This document shows, piece after piece, positions 37,493 to 47,121 of a DNA stretch of 64,000 bases (its first letter is position 1; each line of letters begins with the position of its first letter). The stretch comes from Brevundimonas naejangsanensis DSM 23858 (GTDB lineage Bacteria; Pseudomonadota; Alphaproteobacteria; Caulobacterales; Caulobacteraceae), in contig NZ_ATXN01000002.1 of assembly GCF_000421705.1 (NCBI RefSeq), forward strand, positions 992,001-1,056,000, in the 5' to 3' direction. Under the pieces are notes generated by a model. That model made no database searches. It worked only from the letters and a program-made list of their open reading frames with translations, and was not told where the DNA came from. The position numbers and the translations under genes were made by a program.

Positions 37493-37847
37493 GGATTTGT
37501 CTCTCTATCTACGTGGTTTCAGCGGTCGAGCCGCCTGAAGAACCTCGACCCGCACCTGCCCGGCTCGGCGATCACTGTGTGGCGTGCTTCACCACGGCCT
37601 GCGGATCATGGCTGCTCAGATTGGCCAGATGGAAGCGTTGCTAGTTGATCGGACCAGAACGGAATCCGCCCGAAGGATTTGGAACCATTGCGGAACGTTA
37701 TGATTGCTCTTTGCGCCGGAAGCGGAAACATTGCGAAGAATGGCCATCGCCGCATGCCGCCACGGATGCTTCTACGATCGCACTGAGGGTCACACTGGGG
37801 TATTCCCCCTGCGAGCTACGCCGTGTTGCCGTTTGGGGAACGACTAG
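37493..37847. promoter_or_regulatory. Divergent intergenic region between pirin and LysR
   Basis: 355 bases with no supported gene. It must hold both promoters and, by LysR convention, the regulator's binding site, but I see no clear T-N11-A palindrome that stands out. Confidence 0.4.
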
Positions 37848-38753
37848 TTGGACATCGAAGATCTGCGCATCTTTGTGGAGGTGGCTGACGCGGGCGGCGT
37901 CTCCGAAACAGCCCGGCGTCTCGGCCTTGCAAAATCGATTGTGAGCCGTCGCCTCTCGCGGCTTGAAAGCGCGCTCGGCGTGGAACTCTTAACCCGGACC
38001 ACACGCGGGGCGTCTCTGACGCAGGCCGGGGCGACGCTGAAAGACCACGCTGCTCGCATCACAGCCGATGTCGACGCAGCCAGGGAATCGGTTCTGCCGG
38101 AAGGCGAACTGCGTGGGCGTCTCAGGATTTCGGCGCCGCTCACATTCGGGCCGACGCATATAGCGCCTGTACTTGCGGAGATGGCCCGTCGCCATCCCTT
38201 GCTGAGCCTCCAGTGCTGCTACACGGACAGGTTCGTTGATCTCGTTACGGAAGGATACGACTGCGCGATCCGGGTCGGGCATCTGCCGGACTCCAACCTG
38301 CTGGCAAAACGCATAGGGCCGCTTCTTGCCAAGCTGGTCGCGAGTCCGGACTATGTCAGGGCTCATGGCGCACCCGACAAGCCCGAGGACATCGGCGACC
38401 ATGAGGCCGTTATGCAAGGCACCGAGGCGTGGCGATTCGCGGACGGCAAGAAGATCATTACGGTTCGCCCGCGCGGGCGCTTTAAAGCCGACAACGGCAC
38501 GGCGCTCGCATCGGCGGCGGTCGCAGGGCTCGGCCTTGCTTGTCTGCCCGATGATTTCATCGACCAACACCTCGCATCAGGCGCTCTTATATCGGTAATG
38601 ACACGCTATCCACCGCCGCCCGCAGGCGCATATCTCGTGCGCCCGTCAGGTCTGCCGCCCGTGCGAAAAATTCGCGCGCTGACCCAAGTCTTAATCGAGC
38701 ACTGGAACGACCGGGATGCCTTGGCCGCGCTCCCGAGTGCGCCCCACCCATAA
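37848..38753 (+). CDS. LysR family regulator, paralogue A
   Basis: 301 residues, TTG start (reads LDIEDLRIFVEVADAGG). HTH at about 15-60 (ETARRLGLAKSIVSRRLSRL), effector domain about 90-290 with the shared block RLRISAPLTFGPTHIAPVLAEM and the GHLPDSNLLAKRIGPL stretch. It closely resembles the genes at 62146 and 63299, so the three arose by duplication or transfer. Divergent from pirin, which it may control. Confidence 0.92.
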   Translation: MDIEDLRIFVEVADAGGVSETARRLGLAKSIVSRRLSRLESALGVELLTRTTRGASLTQAGATLKDHAARITADVDAARESVLPEGELRGRLRISAPLTFGPTHIAPVLAEMARRHPLLSLQCCYTDRFVDLVTEGYDCAIRVGHLPDSNLLAKRIGPLLAKLVASPDYVRAHGAPDKPEDIGDHEAVMQGTEAWRFADGKKIITVRPRGRFKADNGTALASAAVAGLGLACLPDDFIDQHLASGALISVMTRYPPPPAGAYLVRPSGLPPVRKIRALTQVLIEHWNDRDALAALPSAPHP

Positions 38754-38822
38754 CCTTCTTCGGTGGGTCGGGGTCCGTGGCTGACGCCTCCACCCCGCGA
38801 CGGGCCCGTAGGGCCCACAACA

Positions 38823-38858
38823 CAAAAAGAGGGGCCGCCGGCTAACGCCAGCGGCCCC
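38823..38858 (-). terminator. Rho-independent terminator of the large autotransporter
   Basis: On the minus strand an 8-base GC stem, GGGGCCGC/GCGGCCCC, with inner pairs is followed by TCTTTTTGTG. It lies about 100 bases beyond the autotransporter stop at 38962. Confidence 0.75.
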
Positions 38859-38961
38859 GGCCCCATGTCATCGCGGGGGGGCAGGAAGGGATGACATGGA
38901 GCGACAACACCGGCTCCAGAGAATACCACGGCCCGGCATTGCTTTCCTTACCAACAGCTAC

Positions 38962-41900
38962 CTAGAAACGGATCCGCATGCCGATCCGCGCCGACATAGC
39001 GTCATAACCGGAGCCGACATCACCCTGCCCTTCGGCGAAGGTCTCTAAGCCTCGCTCACTCCGGTATGATAGGCCGACCACGCCCTGCCCCCAGGTCTCG
39101 ACGCGTTCAGCCTCGACACTTTGGCGATTACCGCTGGCAAGCGTGAGGTGATAGTCGTCTCCGAAGCTATGGACGACGGTAGCGCCGCCGTAGAAGCTCA
39201 GTTGATCGCCACCGGCCAGGGCACGAGCGCCGCCCAAACGGAACCCAAGGCGACCGGACAGATCTTCGGCGTCCTTGAACAAGAGGGATTGAGCGCCTGA
39301 GATGAGATCGTCGGACTTGCTCGTCGTCCAACGCAGCGCGACAAGGGGCTCAAAGAACAGGGTCGGCTTGCCAAGCCGATAGCCGCCTTCCACGTCCAGA
39401 CCCCAGGTGGAGCCGTCAAGATCGACCTTGCGCGTCAGCGCGGTGCTCGTGAGCTCTGCGGAATGCTGATCGTACTTCAGCAAGACGTTGGCGAAAACGG
39501 CGCCCCGAACGATCCCAGCATAGGCCCCGAGGTTGTAGCTCGACACGTCGAACGAGTCAGAGGAGCCGCTGAAGTCCAGCGATGATTGACCATAGCCGGC
39601 GGTGACGCCCGCCCTGACATTTTCGCTGACCACCCGCTCGTAGCCGAACTGAGCGCCCTGATGATCCTGGCTGTAGCCCAGATCCACATCTCCGCCGCCC
39701 ACCATGGCCGCATCCCAGTCGCGGTTGCTTTCCCCAGCCTGAGCAGCGAACCAGAAGCCGCCCTGCGGGGAGCCATCGAAGGCCGCATCACGAGAGCGAA
39801 CGTTCTGAGAGCCGACGAGATCGCTGCTTGCGGTCCAGACGCCGTCTAGCGCCTGGAGCAGTCCAACCTGGCGGTAGGCAGCCGCGCTGGCCGCGCTGTG
39901 GAGCGCGTAGCGTCGGTTCGCCGCGTCGTAGGACAGACTGTGGCCGACGAAACCAAGGTCGCCGGCGCCAGGCGCCAGGCTGAAGGCGTCCGCATCGGAC
40001 CCTGCGCCCGTTTCGACGACAACCAGCCCATCCAGCCCCCCGAGGGTGGCGACGGAGTAATCGCCCTTGAAGATCAGGCCTGTCTTGCCTGTCGCCGCAC
40101 CGCCGATCACAAGCCGGTCGGCGACGCCCTTGGCCAGGTCGATATCCAGCGCCACTGTCGAACCCTCCTGACCCGCAAAATCACCCGAGATCGTCAGTTG
40201 ATCGCCGATCGCGCCGTTACGTAGGTCGACCAGTCCGGCGTTCTCGAACCGCTCGAGGTTACGCAGGGCCAGGATATTCGCGACCTTCCCTTCGGCCAGC
40301 GCGACGATTCCGGTGTTGCGCAACAGATCCACGCCGTCACCGAAGTCGCTGTCCTTGGACATCTCGAACAGGCCGGCGTTGTCGAACCGGTCATCTTCCC
40401 CGGCGAGCGACAACGAGCCCAGAATCCGACCGGTATTGGTCAGGGCCAGTCGACCGTGGGTCAGACGGATGGCGTGTCCCGTCCCGCCAACGATAACCCC
40501 TGCGTTGTTGACCGCCGCTTCACCGTCTCGAAGGATCGGCTGCAGCTTTTCGGGATCGTTATGGTATCCTTCATCGTCGCCAGGATTGGGGCAAGGGTTC
40601 GGCGACTTTCCATCATCCGGATTGGGAAGCACGCAGCGCGATCCGGCTGTCAGAAGCAGCCCGTCGACGGCGCCCTGTATGCGGGCGCCCGCACTGATCC
40701 TGGCGTCCACGTTCCCGCCCTTCAGCAGTACTGCGCTGCCAAGTTCAGAACGGGCCGCGCCCCGCAGATCCAGAGCAATGTCGCCGATCATATCGGATTC
40801 AATCGCCAGATGATGGCGCGACGAGACATCGCCCACAAGCAGGTTCGCATCACCTCGTCCGCGGGCGCTGATGCCGATGGAGCCGGCGCCGGTCACCGCC
40901 ACATCAACGACCCGAATATCGATATCGCCGTTCAGCAGCGTCTCCGAGGGAGTTTCGGGCATCCCTTGATACAATTCGGCATAGTAGGTCCGCGCGTTGA
41001 CCCCATGCGAACCTTCGCCGCTTGTCACGATCCGGTTGGCCGCAATCCGCACGTCCCCGCTCTCTCCGCCCCCGAAGACGCCGTGGGACGCAGCTCCGAA
41101 GGTGGTGACATCGTCATGCGCTCCGATGTCCGTCACGCCATAGCGCCCGACCGCTCGGAGGGCGTGCGATGCGTCCCCTCGAGTCGTGACCCCGGCGCTG
41201 GCCACCACGACAGCATCGCCAAGCGTGGACACCGCTCGAACGCCATCACTGAGCAAACCCGATGTTTCAACGGGCCCCGAGACGGAGACGACCACGTCCT
41301 TACCCGCCGCCAGGATGCCGCTCGACTCGTCACCCAAGGTCGTCACATCACCGGCGTAAACCTGCACGGTCCCGCGGAAGGCGGTCGCGGCGATCCCGAC
41401 GGATTTCCAGCCGCGCGTCGTCACGTCTTTGGCGCGAACGAGAGCGCCGCCCTCTAGCGAACCCGCACTGATGCCGATCGCTTCGTGGCCACCAACGTCA
41501 ATCGACCCGGCGTCCACAAAAGCCGTGCCGTACTTGCCGTAGGCGAGGACGCCAAATCCGTTCTCGCTCACAAGACTGCCGACGGAAACGTAGGCGTCGC
41601 CGTCGGATTCAGCGCCCAGCCCCCCGGTGTTCTCCCCAGTGAAGCGCGCGCTACCGACCATAAGGTGGGCTCTCTCAATTCCAGTCACCATCGCGCCTAT
41701 GCCGAAATCACCATTGATGGTGAGATCATCAATGACCGCTTCAGCCTGCGTCCATGATCCAAGATTGACGCCGATGTTGTGAGCGCCCTTCAGGTCGATC
41801 TTTCCGACTGAAACGCCCGTATAGTCGCTGCTAATCTGGCCTGACGAGTCCATAACGCCATTGAAGGCGTTGACGCCCCAAATATAGTCGCCGTCGCCTC

Positions 41901-42690
41901 GGATTTCTTTGACGTCAATGATCATCAGACCGCCGCCCGTCGCGACCACGCCGTCAGACGCAAATCCTGCGGTGACGACGGAGTCGGCCTTGATCGAGAT
42001 CATGCCGAGGCCGCCGTCGACGACAATGCCTCGGGATTCATCCCCCGCCGTCTGGATCTGGCCGGCGTTGATGGCGATGGAGCCGCCGCTGCGCGCGAAG
42101 ATTCCGTCAGCCATGTAGCCGTCAGTTTCGACCGATTTGGCCTGAATTTTGATCGCGCCCGACACGCTGCCAGCGGAGATGCCGGTCGCGTAATCGCCGC
42201 TCGTCCGGACATGGCCGACGTCGATGACGGTATCGCCATGATCGGTCCAGGTGTCTACGCCCCGAAGCGTCGTCCCGGTATTGTCCGAAATTGCTGTGAC
42301 ATCTCCCACTTTCACTCTGACGTCGCCAGCGCCTTCAACGTAGGCCGCCACGCCGCTGGCGTTGTGCGTCGTGAGGGTTGCCCCGGCGCCCTCGATACTG
42401 ATCGCTCCGCCCTGCGTCACCACATGAACAGCTGGGCGGCCCTGGTCGGTTTCCACGACCGTGCCGTCTTCAAGTCGAACCGTAATATCGCCCGGATACT
42501 CGCCGCCATAGTGGATGCCGTCAGGGTAGTCTCTTGGTTCGCAAATCGCGACGCCCTCGACGAGGGGGCCGCACGCGTCGTTGCCGAGAGACTGGCTGTG
42601 AACCGCCCCGGCGCTCATAAGGGCCGCGCTCGCGGCCCCGCCGCAAAGCAGGAACCGGCGGCCATGCCGGCCGAGTGATGGGTGCTTCAT
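38962..42690 (-). CDS. Large autotransporter with about 26-residue passenger repeats
   Basis: 1242 residues from the ATG at 42690, followed by a signal peptide (RRFLLCGGAASAALMSAGAV). The passenger (about 40-850) is mostly Gly/Ala/Val repeats about 26 residues apart with a core T-x-G-x-x-S-x-G-(I/V)-x-A, for example TAGDESRGIVV, TLGDESSGILA, TSGEGSHGVNA, typical of a beta-helix. A linker with a Cys-containing proline-rich loop (CVLPNPDDGKSPNPCPNPGD) lies near 690. Residues about 960-1242 form the beta-barrel and end RIGMRIRF with a terminal Phe. The effector function is unknown. Confidence 0.9.
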   Translation of the reverse strand: MKHPSLGRHGRRFLLCGGAASAALMSAGAVHSQSLGNDACGPLVEGVAICEPRDYPDGIHYGGEYPGDITVRLEDGTVVETDQGRPAVHVVTQGGAISIEGAGATLTTHNASGVAAYVEGAGDVRVKVGDVTAISDNTGTTLRGVDTWTDHGDTVIDVGHVRTSGDYATGISAGSVSGAIKIQAKSVETDGYMADGIFARSGGSIAINAGQIQTAGDESRGIVVDGGLGMISIKADSVVTAGFASDGVVATGGGLMIIDVKEIRGDGDYIWGVNAFNGVMDSSGQISSDYTGVSVGKIDLKGAHNIGVNLGSWTQAEAVIDDLTINGDFGIGAMVTGIERAHLMVGSARFTGENTGGLGAESDGDAYVSVGSLVSENGFGVLAYGKYGTAFVDAGSIDVGGHEAIGISAGSLEGGALVRAKDVTTRGWKSVGIAATAFRGTVQVYAGDVTTLGDESSGILAAGKDVVVSVSGPVETSGLLSDGVRAVSTLGDAVVVASAGVTTRGDASHALRAVGRYGVTDIGAHDDVTTFGAASHGVFGGGESGDVRIAANRIVTSGEGSHGVNARTYYAELYQGMPETPSETLLNGDIDIRVVDVAVTGAGSIGISARGRGDANLLVGDVSSRHHLAIESDMIGDIALDLRGAARSELGSAVLLKGGNVDARISAGARIQGAVDGLLLTAGSRCVLPNPDDGKSPNPCPNPGDDEGYHNDPEKLQPILRDGEAAVNNAGVIVGGTGHAIRLTHGRLALTNTGRILGSLSLAGEDDRFDNAGLFEMSKDSDFGDGVDLLRNTGIVALAEGKVANILALRNLERFENAGLVDLRNGAIGDQLTISGDFAGQEGSTVALDIDLAKGVADRLVIGGAATGKTGLIFKGDYSVATLGGLDGLVVVETGAGSDADAFSLAPGAGDLGFVGHSLSYDAANRRYALHSAASAAAYRQVGLLQALDGVWTASSDLVGSQNVRSRDAAFDGSPQGGFWFAAQAGESNRDWDAAMVGGGDVDLGYSQDHQGAQFGYERVVSENVRAGVTAGYGQSSLDFSGSSDSFDVSSYNLGAYAGIVRGAVFANVLLKYDQHSAELTSTALTRKVDLDGSTWGLDVEGGYRLGKPTLFFEPLVALRWTTSKSDDLISGAQSLLFKDAEDLSGRLGFRLGGARALAGGDQLSFYGGATVVHSFGDDYHLTLASGNRQSVEAERVETWGQGVVGLSYRSERGLETFAEGQGDVGSGYDAMSARIGMRIRF

Positions 42691-43406
42691 GGAATGTCCC
42701 GATCTGGACGTTGATATTGGGCGTAAGACGCCGCCCAAGGTTCGAACCCGCACGCTGCCCGGAGAAAAATCCGCCCAAATGAGCCAGTGACCGAGATAAT
42801 AAGCTGATAAATAAAGATTTTTTCTTTATGAATCGAGAGCGCCTTCAGCCTGAATGAGGGAGACTAGGCACGTCGCGCCGTAAAGCCGCCTGCCCGTCGC
42901 AGTCCTCCTCCTGAATGGACATCGCTCCGGCTGCGCGCCCAAGGTCGGTTCGCCGCACCCAGACCTCGTCCGAGAGCCGGGTCCGGGCGACGGTCGCTAA
43001 CCCGGCCGCCTACCGGAACTGAGAGGGACGTCTCACACGCCATTCGCGTAAGCCGGGGTCTCTGCCTCGACCACCGTCCGTTGCGCCTCGGCAACGCCAG
43101 TCTCTTGATGTCCGCCCGCCACGTCGCGCTAAATTTTGAGCGAACAAACGTCGGACACAGTCCAGCGCCCCTCAGCCTCGGCGGGACTTGCGTTACCTTG
43201 GACGCTCTCGACCTGACCTCAGCTCGAGACTCGACTACCCCCAAGGGGAGGACTGCGCCATCCGGCTGGAAGCCATAGTGGCAGGGTCTTCAACCCTTCA
43301 TATCGCGGCGAAGCGCTTCGAGATCGGAGCGCAAAGGCGCGCGTTAGCCAGCCCCGCCTGTCGACACCCACGTCCAACAACGAGGCCCCCCCTCAGCAAA
43401 AGTCCG
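42691..43406. other. 716-base gene-free region upstream of the large autotransporter
   Basis: No supportable gene; the minus-strand open frame at 42864-43244 is Arg-rich and lacks a plausible start or family. An A/T-rich patch with the inverted repeat ATAAAG/CTTTAT (near 42810-42830) lies about 130 bases upstream of the autotransporter start and may be part of its promoter. Confidence 0.5.
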
Positions 43407-43715
43407 TCAGATGCCGAGAATGCCCCGATAGGTCGGATGGACGACGTCCGCGTGCTCGGGATGCTTCTTCAGATAGGACGAGAAAAACGGACAAACCGGC
43501 AAGATCAGCAATTTACGCGCCGCCGCATCGGCGATCACATATTTGGCTAGACGCGCCGCGAGCCCTTGCCCCTCAAGCTTCACCGGAACCAAGGTTTCAG
43601 TGATCATGAGCTGGTTCGCTCCAGACAGATTATAGGTCACGACTGCTAGGTCGCCGTCGACTTCCAGCTCGTAACGGTTCTGATCAGCGTTATTGCGAAT
43701 GGTTGCATCAAGCAT
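43407..43715 (-). CDS. GNAT-like N-acetyltransferase (YjdJ type)
   Basis: 102 residues from the ATG at 43715, which has GGAGGG seven bases upstream; the longer open frame upstream is not supported. The fold order NRYELEVDGDLAVVTYNL, TLVPVKLEGQGLAARLAKYV and ARKLLILPVCPFFSSYLKKHPE fits the short YjdJ/GNAT family (acetyl-CoA binding at the EGQGLAARL loop). Substrate unknown. Confidence 0.85.
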   Translation of the reverse strand: MLDATIRNNADQNRYELEVDGDLAVVTYNLSGANQLMITETLVPVKLEGQGLAARLAKYVIADAAARKLLILPVCPFFSSYLKKHPEHADVVHPTYRGILGI

Positions 43716-44052
43716 ATTCCGCCCTCCGGCAGCACTGTAGCGGTTCAAGCCATGACCTGGCTGCCTGCCGGCCTTGGAGCGCTTGGTGAAATGTTGATCA
43801 GGTCCCCGCCGGCGGTGTCGAGAATACAAGATGGACGTCTTGAACCTCCAACGGCACGAGCCCTGACGCCCCCAGCTAAGCATTCACATCCGCTTTGTCC
43901 CGCCCCCGATCGTTCCTGGACATGAAACTCTGTGACGCAGATTTCGAGGCTGTTGAACCACCAGAGGAACGATAACGTGTCGGGACTTGGAGCAGGCCGA
44001 TCTGTCCGACGCTTCATGGACCTTTTCGCCCCCAATCGCTCGAGGCGAGCCA

Positions 44053-44946
44053 ATGCTTACGGAACGACCTTTGTCGCCGCGGATCTGGATGCTCGTTGGC
44101 GCCCTGCTCGCAGCTGGCTTTACCGCTCTCAGCATTCATGTGGGATTGTTGGCGGCGGGCGTCCCATTTCCGCTTCCAAACGGCCCCGCCTGGGCCGGAT
44201 GGTTGTATGACTCGACGGTCGCAGGCGGGGTTCTCGCTTTCCTCAGCTACGCGCGACCACGCCTTGGGCGTCTCAGTATCCTGACGCAGGCCCTTGTGAC
44301 CTTCCTGATCATTGCAGCCGTTCAGGAAACCCTGCGAGCGGCGGTCATGAACGGTGTTGTGACGGGCGGGTGGGGCCACTCCGCGCTCAGCTTGGTAAAA
44401 CCAGTCCTGAGCGATTTGATCTTCGCCTTCCTCTGCGTGATCGCGGCTCGCTGGACCCGCAGCCTCCTGTCGTTTTTCGGAGCGGCCCTGGCGGTCGGCG
44501 CGCTCGCGGGATTTGCGGACGACGCGATCAAGGCCGCCATGGCGCCGGTCCTTGAAGCCTTCGCCTGGCTCGCGCGAGATGACCTCTACGGCTTCCCTTA
44601 CCCAGCCCACGTCATGATCGCAGCCTACGCCACCTTCATCGAAGCGGTGGCTGGCGTAACCCTGATGGCAGCGCTCACATGGGAGCAGATCTCCGCCTCC
44701 CGGACGGTTCGCCTGCTGACGCTCGCCGCGCTGACGGCCACGGTGAAGGGAGTGGCTGGCGGCACGTTCCTGCTCGGCTTCTTCACCGGCGAGAACGTCT
44801 GGATCGGCATGTTCAGTTGGAGCCAGTTCCTGCTCGAGTTTCTAGCGCTGGGCCTGCTTGTCGGCCTGGCCTGGGAAACGCTGGGTCCCCCCTCAACGCT
44901 GGCGGGGCAGCTTGCGCAGCCCCTTCGCAAAGGAATTTTTCAGTGA
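44053..44946 (+). CDS. Hypothetical polytopic membrane protein
   Basis: 297 residues with about eight hydrophobic segments. The start at 44053 has GAGG upstream; the ATG at 43987 lacks support. No family recognised. Gly/Ala-rich helices with GFADDAIKAAMAPVLEAFAW in the middle. The following oxidoreductase starts at a GTG overlapping this stop by four bases, so they are translationally coupled. Confidence 0.65.
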   Translation: MLTERPLSPRIWMLVGALLAAGFTALSIHVGLLAAGVPFPLPNGPAWAGWLYDSTVAGGVLAFLSYARPRLGRLSILTQALVTFLIIAAVQETLRAAVMNGVVTGGWGHSALSLVKPVLSDLIFAFLCVIAARWTRSLLSFFGAALAVGALAGFADDAIKAAMAPVLEAFAWLARDDLYGFPYPAHVMIAAYATFIEAVAGVTLMAALTWEQISASRTVRLLTLAALTATVKGVAGGTFLLGFFTGENVWIGMFSWSQFLLEFLALGLLVGLAWETLGPPSTLAGQLAQPLRKGIFQ

Positions 44947-45950
44947 CTTACGTTTCACGCCAGTTTCATCTTATAGACCGCCCGAAGGCCACGCCAAGCA
45001 GCCAAAGCTTCAGCTTGGTAGAGCGCCAGTTGACGCCGCCCGGCCCCAAGCAACTCCTCGTTAAAAATCTATGGCTGTCGGTCGATCCGTACATGCGGGG
45101 GCGCATGGTCGACCAACCGTCCTACATTGCGCCTTTCGGCCTCAACGAGCCTTTGGATGGCGCTGCGGTCGGCGTCGTCATCGAAAGCCGCGACGACGCG
45201 TTCGCGCCGGGCGACATGGTGAGCCACTTCTCTGGATGGCGCGATCGCGCCGTCATTGATGCGTCAGCGGCCACCCTCATCGAATCGTCCCTTCCAGCGC
45301 AAACGTTTCTCGGACCGCTGGGCCTGCCCGGGCAGACCGCCTATGTCGGCCTCTTGCGGATCGGCGCCGCTAAGGCTGGCGAAACCGTCTTCATTTCCGC
45401 GGCGGCAGGAGCCGTAGGCTCGATTGCGGCCCAGATCGCCAAGATCAAAGGCTGTCGGGTTATCGGCTCCACCGGCTCAAAAGACAAGGAGCGCTGGCTG
45501 CTTGAGGAGGCCGGCATAGACGTCGTCATCAACTACAGGGACACCCCTGACATAACGGCAGCATTGATGGATGCTGCCCCTGAAGGCATTGACGTCTATT
45601 TCGACAATGTCGGCGGAGATCATCTAGAGGCGGCTATCAGCGCAGCAAACGATTTCGCACACTTTCCACTTTGCGGAATGATCGGCCAGTACAACGGTGA
45701 ACCCGTGGGTCCTAGAAATATCTTTCAGGTCGTCACAAAGCGCATTCGCATGGAAGGCTTCATCGTAACCGATCACTCGGACATGATAAACGATATACAT
45801 CGTGACATCAGTCTATGGATCAATCGTGGAGACATAAAATGGACCGAGACAATCGTTGATGGCCTAGAAAACACTCCCAAGGCCTTCATTGATCTGTTTA
45901 ACGGCAAAAATACTGGAAAAATGATCGTTCGCCTGGATCATAGTATTTAA
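44943..45950 (+). CDS. NADP-dependent oxidoreductase, CurA/PTGR-like MDR family
   Basis: 335 residues, GTG start (GTGA overlap with the upstream gene). The MDR signature is present: NLWLSVDPYMRGRM, AAAGAVGSIAAQIAKIKGCR (nucleotide binding), FDNVGGDHLEAA and GMIGQYN. The family reduces conjugated enones and aldehydes with NADPH. No zinc ligands. Codons near its 3' end are more A/T-rich than its neighbours (for example GDIKWTETIVDGLENTPK), hinting at a different origin for the end. Confidence 0.92.
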   Translation: MTYVSRQFHLIDRPKATPSSQSFSLVERQLTPPGPKQLLVKNLWLSVDPYMRGRMVDQPSYIAPFGLNEPLDGAAVGVVIESRDDAFAPGDMVSHFSGWRDRAVIDASAATLIESSLPAQTFLGPLGLPGQTAYVGLLRIGAAKAGETVFISAAAGAVGSIAAQIAKIKGCRVIGSTGSKDKERWLLEEAGIDVVINYRDTPDITAALMDAAPEGIDVYFDNVGGDHLEAAISAANDFAHFPLCGMIGQYNGEPVGPRNIFQVVTKRIRMEGFIVTDHSDMINDIHRDISLWINRGDIKWTETIVDGLENTPKAFIDLFNGKNTGKMIVRLDHSI

Positions 45951-45998
45951 GCACTCTCACTGAGAACATACACCCGAGACACGAAAGGCAATAGGAAC

Positions 45999-47057
45999 AT
46001 GACCACCTCCTCCAGAAGACGCCTGCTGCAGGGCGCGGTGGCGCTTGGACTGGGCGTCGGCCTTAGCGGCTCTGCTGCAGCCTCGATCGGTGCAATAGGC
46101 GGCGACTTTCCGCTTCAAAGCAGGCTGATCAACATCAATGGCAAGCCGTTCCGCGTTCTCGAGCAGGGCAGCGGTCCTGCTGTTCTGTTCTGCCACGGAT
46201 TTCCGGATACCGCCGCCACCTGGCGCAGTCAGATGAAGGCTGTGGCCGATGCAGGATACCGCGCCATCGCGCTCGACATGCGCGGCTTTGGCGACAGTTA
46301 CGCGCCCGTCGAAACAGAGCTCTATTCGTCTCTTTACATCGTCGGGGACATCATTGGCGTGCTGGATGCGCTCGGCGTTCCCACAGCCGTTATTGTCGGC
46401 CACGACTGGGGCGCCGACCATGCGCAGCGCACAGCCCTGCTTCGCCCGGACCGAATCCGGGCGCTGGTCAGCCTCAGCATTCCCTACGCGCCACGTGGCG
46501 AAGCCAATTACTGGGACATCCTGCGCGAGCTTGGCTTCGGCGAGCGCTACTATGCGCTGGGCATGCTTGGCGACGGCGCCGAGCAGATGTTCGAGCCCGC
46601 GTCGCAATCGATTCCGAGCATTCTCTACTGGTTGTCGGCGAGCCCACCGGCCGGCACAGGCTGGGATCCGGTCGATCCCGCCCGACATATGCTGCGCCCG
46701 GCGCCGGTCTCCGTCCCCGACTGGGCGGACCCCGACTATGTCGCCCATACGATCCGCGCCTTCACGAAGGGCGGCTTCCGAGGCGGGATGAACTATTATC
46801 GCTCGCTGCCGGAGACCTTCGACCTCACGTCGGCATTCAAGAACGCGCCCATTCGGCAACCGAGCCTGTACATCTGGGGCGAGGCGGACGGTCTGTGCCA
46901 GTTCTTCCACCCGGGGGGGCCGTCGCTGAGCGACCTGCGGCGAGGGCAACCCGGCCTGGTCGACCAGATCATGATCGAAAACGCAGGGCACTGGATCCAG
47001 CATGAGGCGGCCGACCGCGTGAACGCGGAGCTGCTGAAGTTCCTGAAGTCGATCTGA
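45999..47057 (+). CDS. Exported alpha/beta hydrolase (epoxide hydrolase-like)
   Basis: 352 residues. The Tat-type signal TTSSRRRLLQGAVALGLGVG is clear. The motif FCHGFPDTAATW forms the oxyanion hole, and GHDWGADHA puts the nucleophile Asp in the epoxide-hydrolase position; Tyr residues of the lid and IENAGHWIQHEA complete the pattern. Periplasmic. Separate from the oxidoreductase by 48 bases; a strong hairpin follows at 47070-47096. Confidence 0.87.
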   Translation: MTTSSRRRLLQGAVALGLGVGLSGSAAASIGAIGGDFPLQSRLININGKPFRVLEQGSGPAVLFCHGFPDTAATWRSQMKAVADAGYRAIALDMRGFGDSYAPVETELYSSLYIVGDIIGVLDALGVPTAVIVGHDWGADHAQRTALLRPDRIRALVSLSIPYAPRGEANYWDILRELGFGERYYALGMLGDGAEQMFEPASQSIPSILYWLSASPPAGTGWDPVDPARHMLRPAPVSVPDWADPDYVAHTIRAFTKGGFRGGMNYYRSLPETFDLTSAFKNAPIRQPSLYIWGEADGLCQFFHPGGPSLSDLRRGQPGLVDQIMIENAGHWIQHEAADRVNAELLKFLKSI

Positions 47058-47069
47058 CTCCGCTCAAAT

Positions 47070-47096
47070 GGGCAGGCTGCGGTCGGCAGCCTGCCC
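47070..47096. terminator. Perfect 11-base hairpin after the epoxide hydrolase-like gene
   Basis: GGGCAGGCTGC (47070-47080) pairs perfectly with GCAGCCTGCCC (47086-47096), loop GGTCG. No U-tract. It contains the ATG at 47068 that would otherwise be read as the ankyrin gene's start, making that start improbable. Confidence 0.6.
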
Positions 47097-47121
47097 AGAC
47101 ATCTGTTGTAAGGAGGCGAAC

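Noticed and set aside
42864-43244. 126-codon minus-strand open frame upstream of the large autotransporter
   Set aside because: No ribosome site, no family, composition like shuffled GC-rich DNA.
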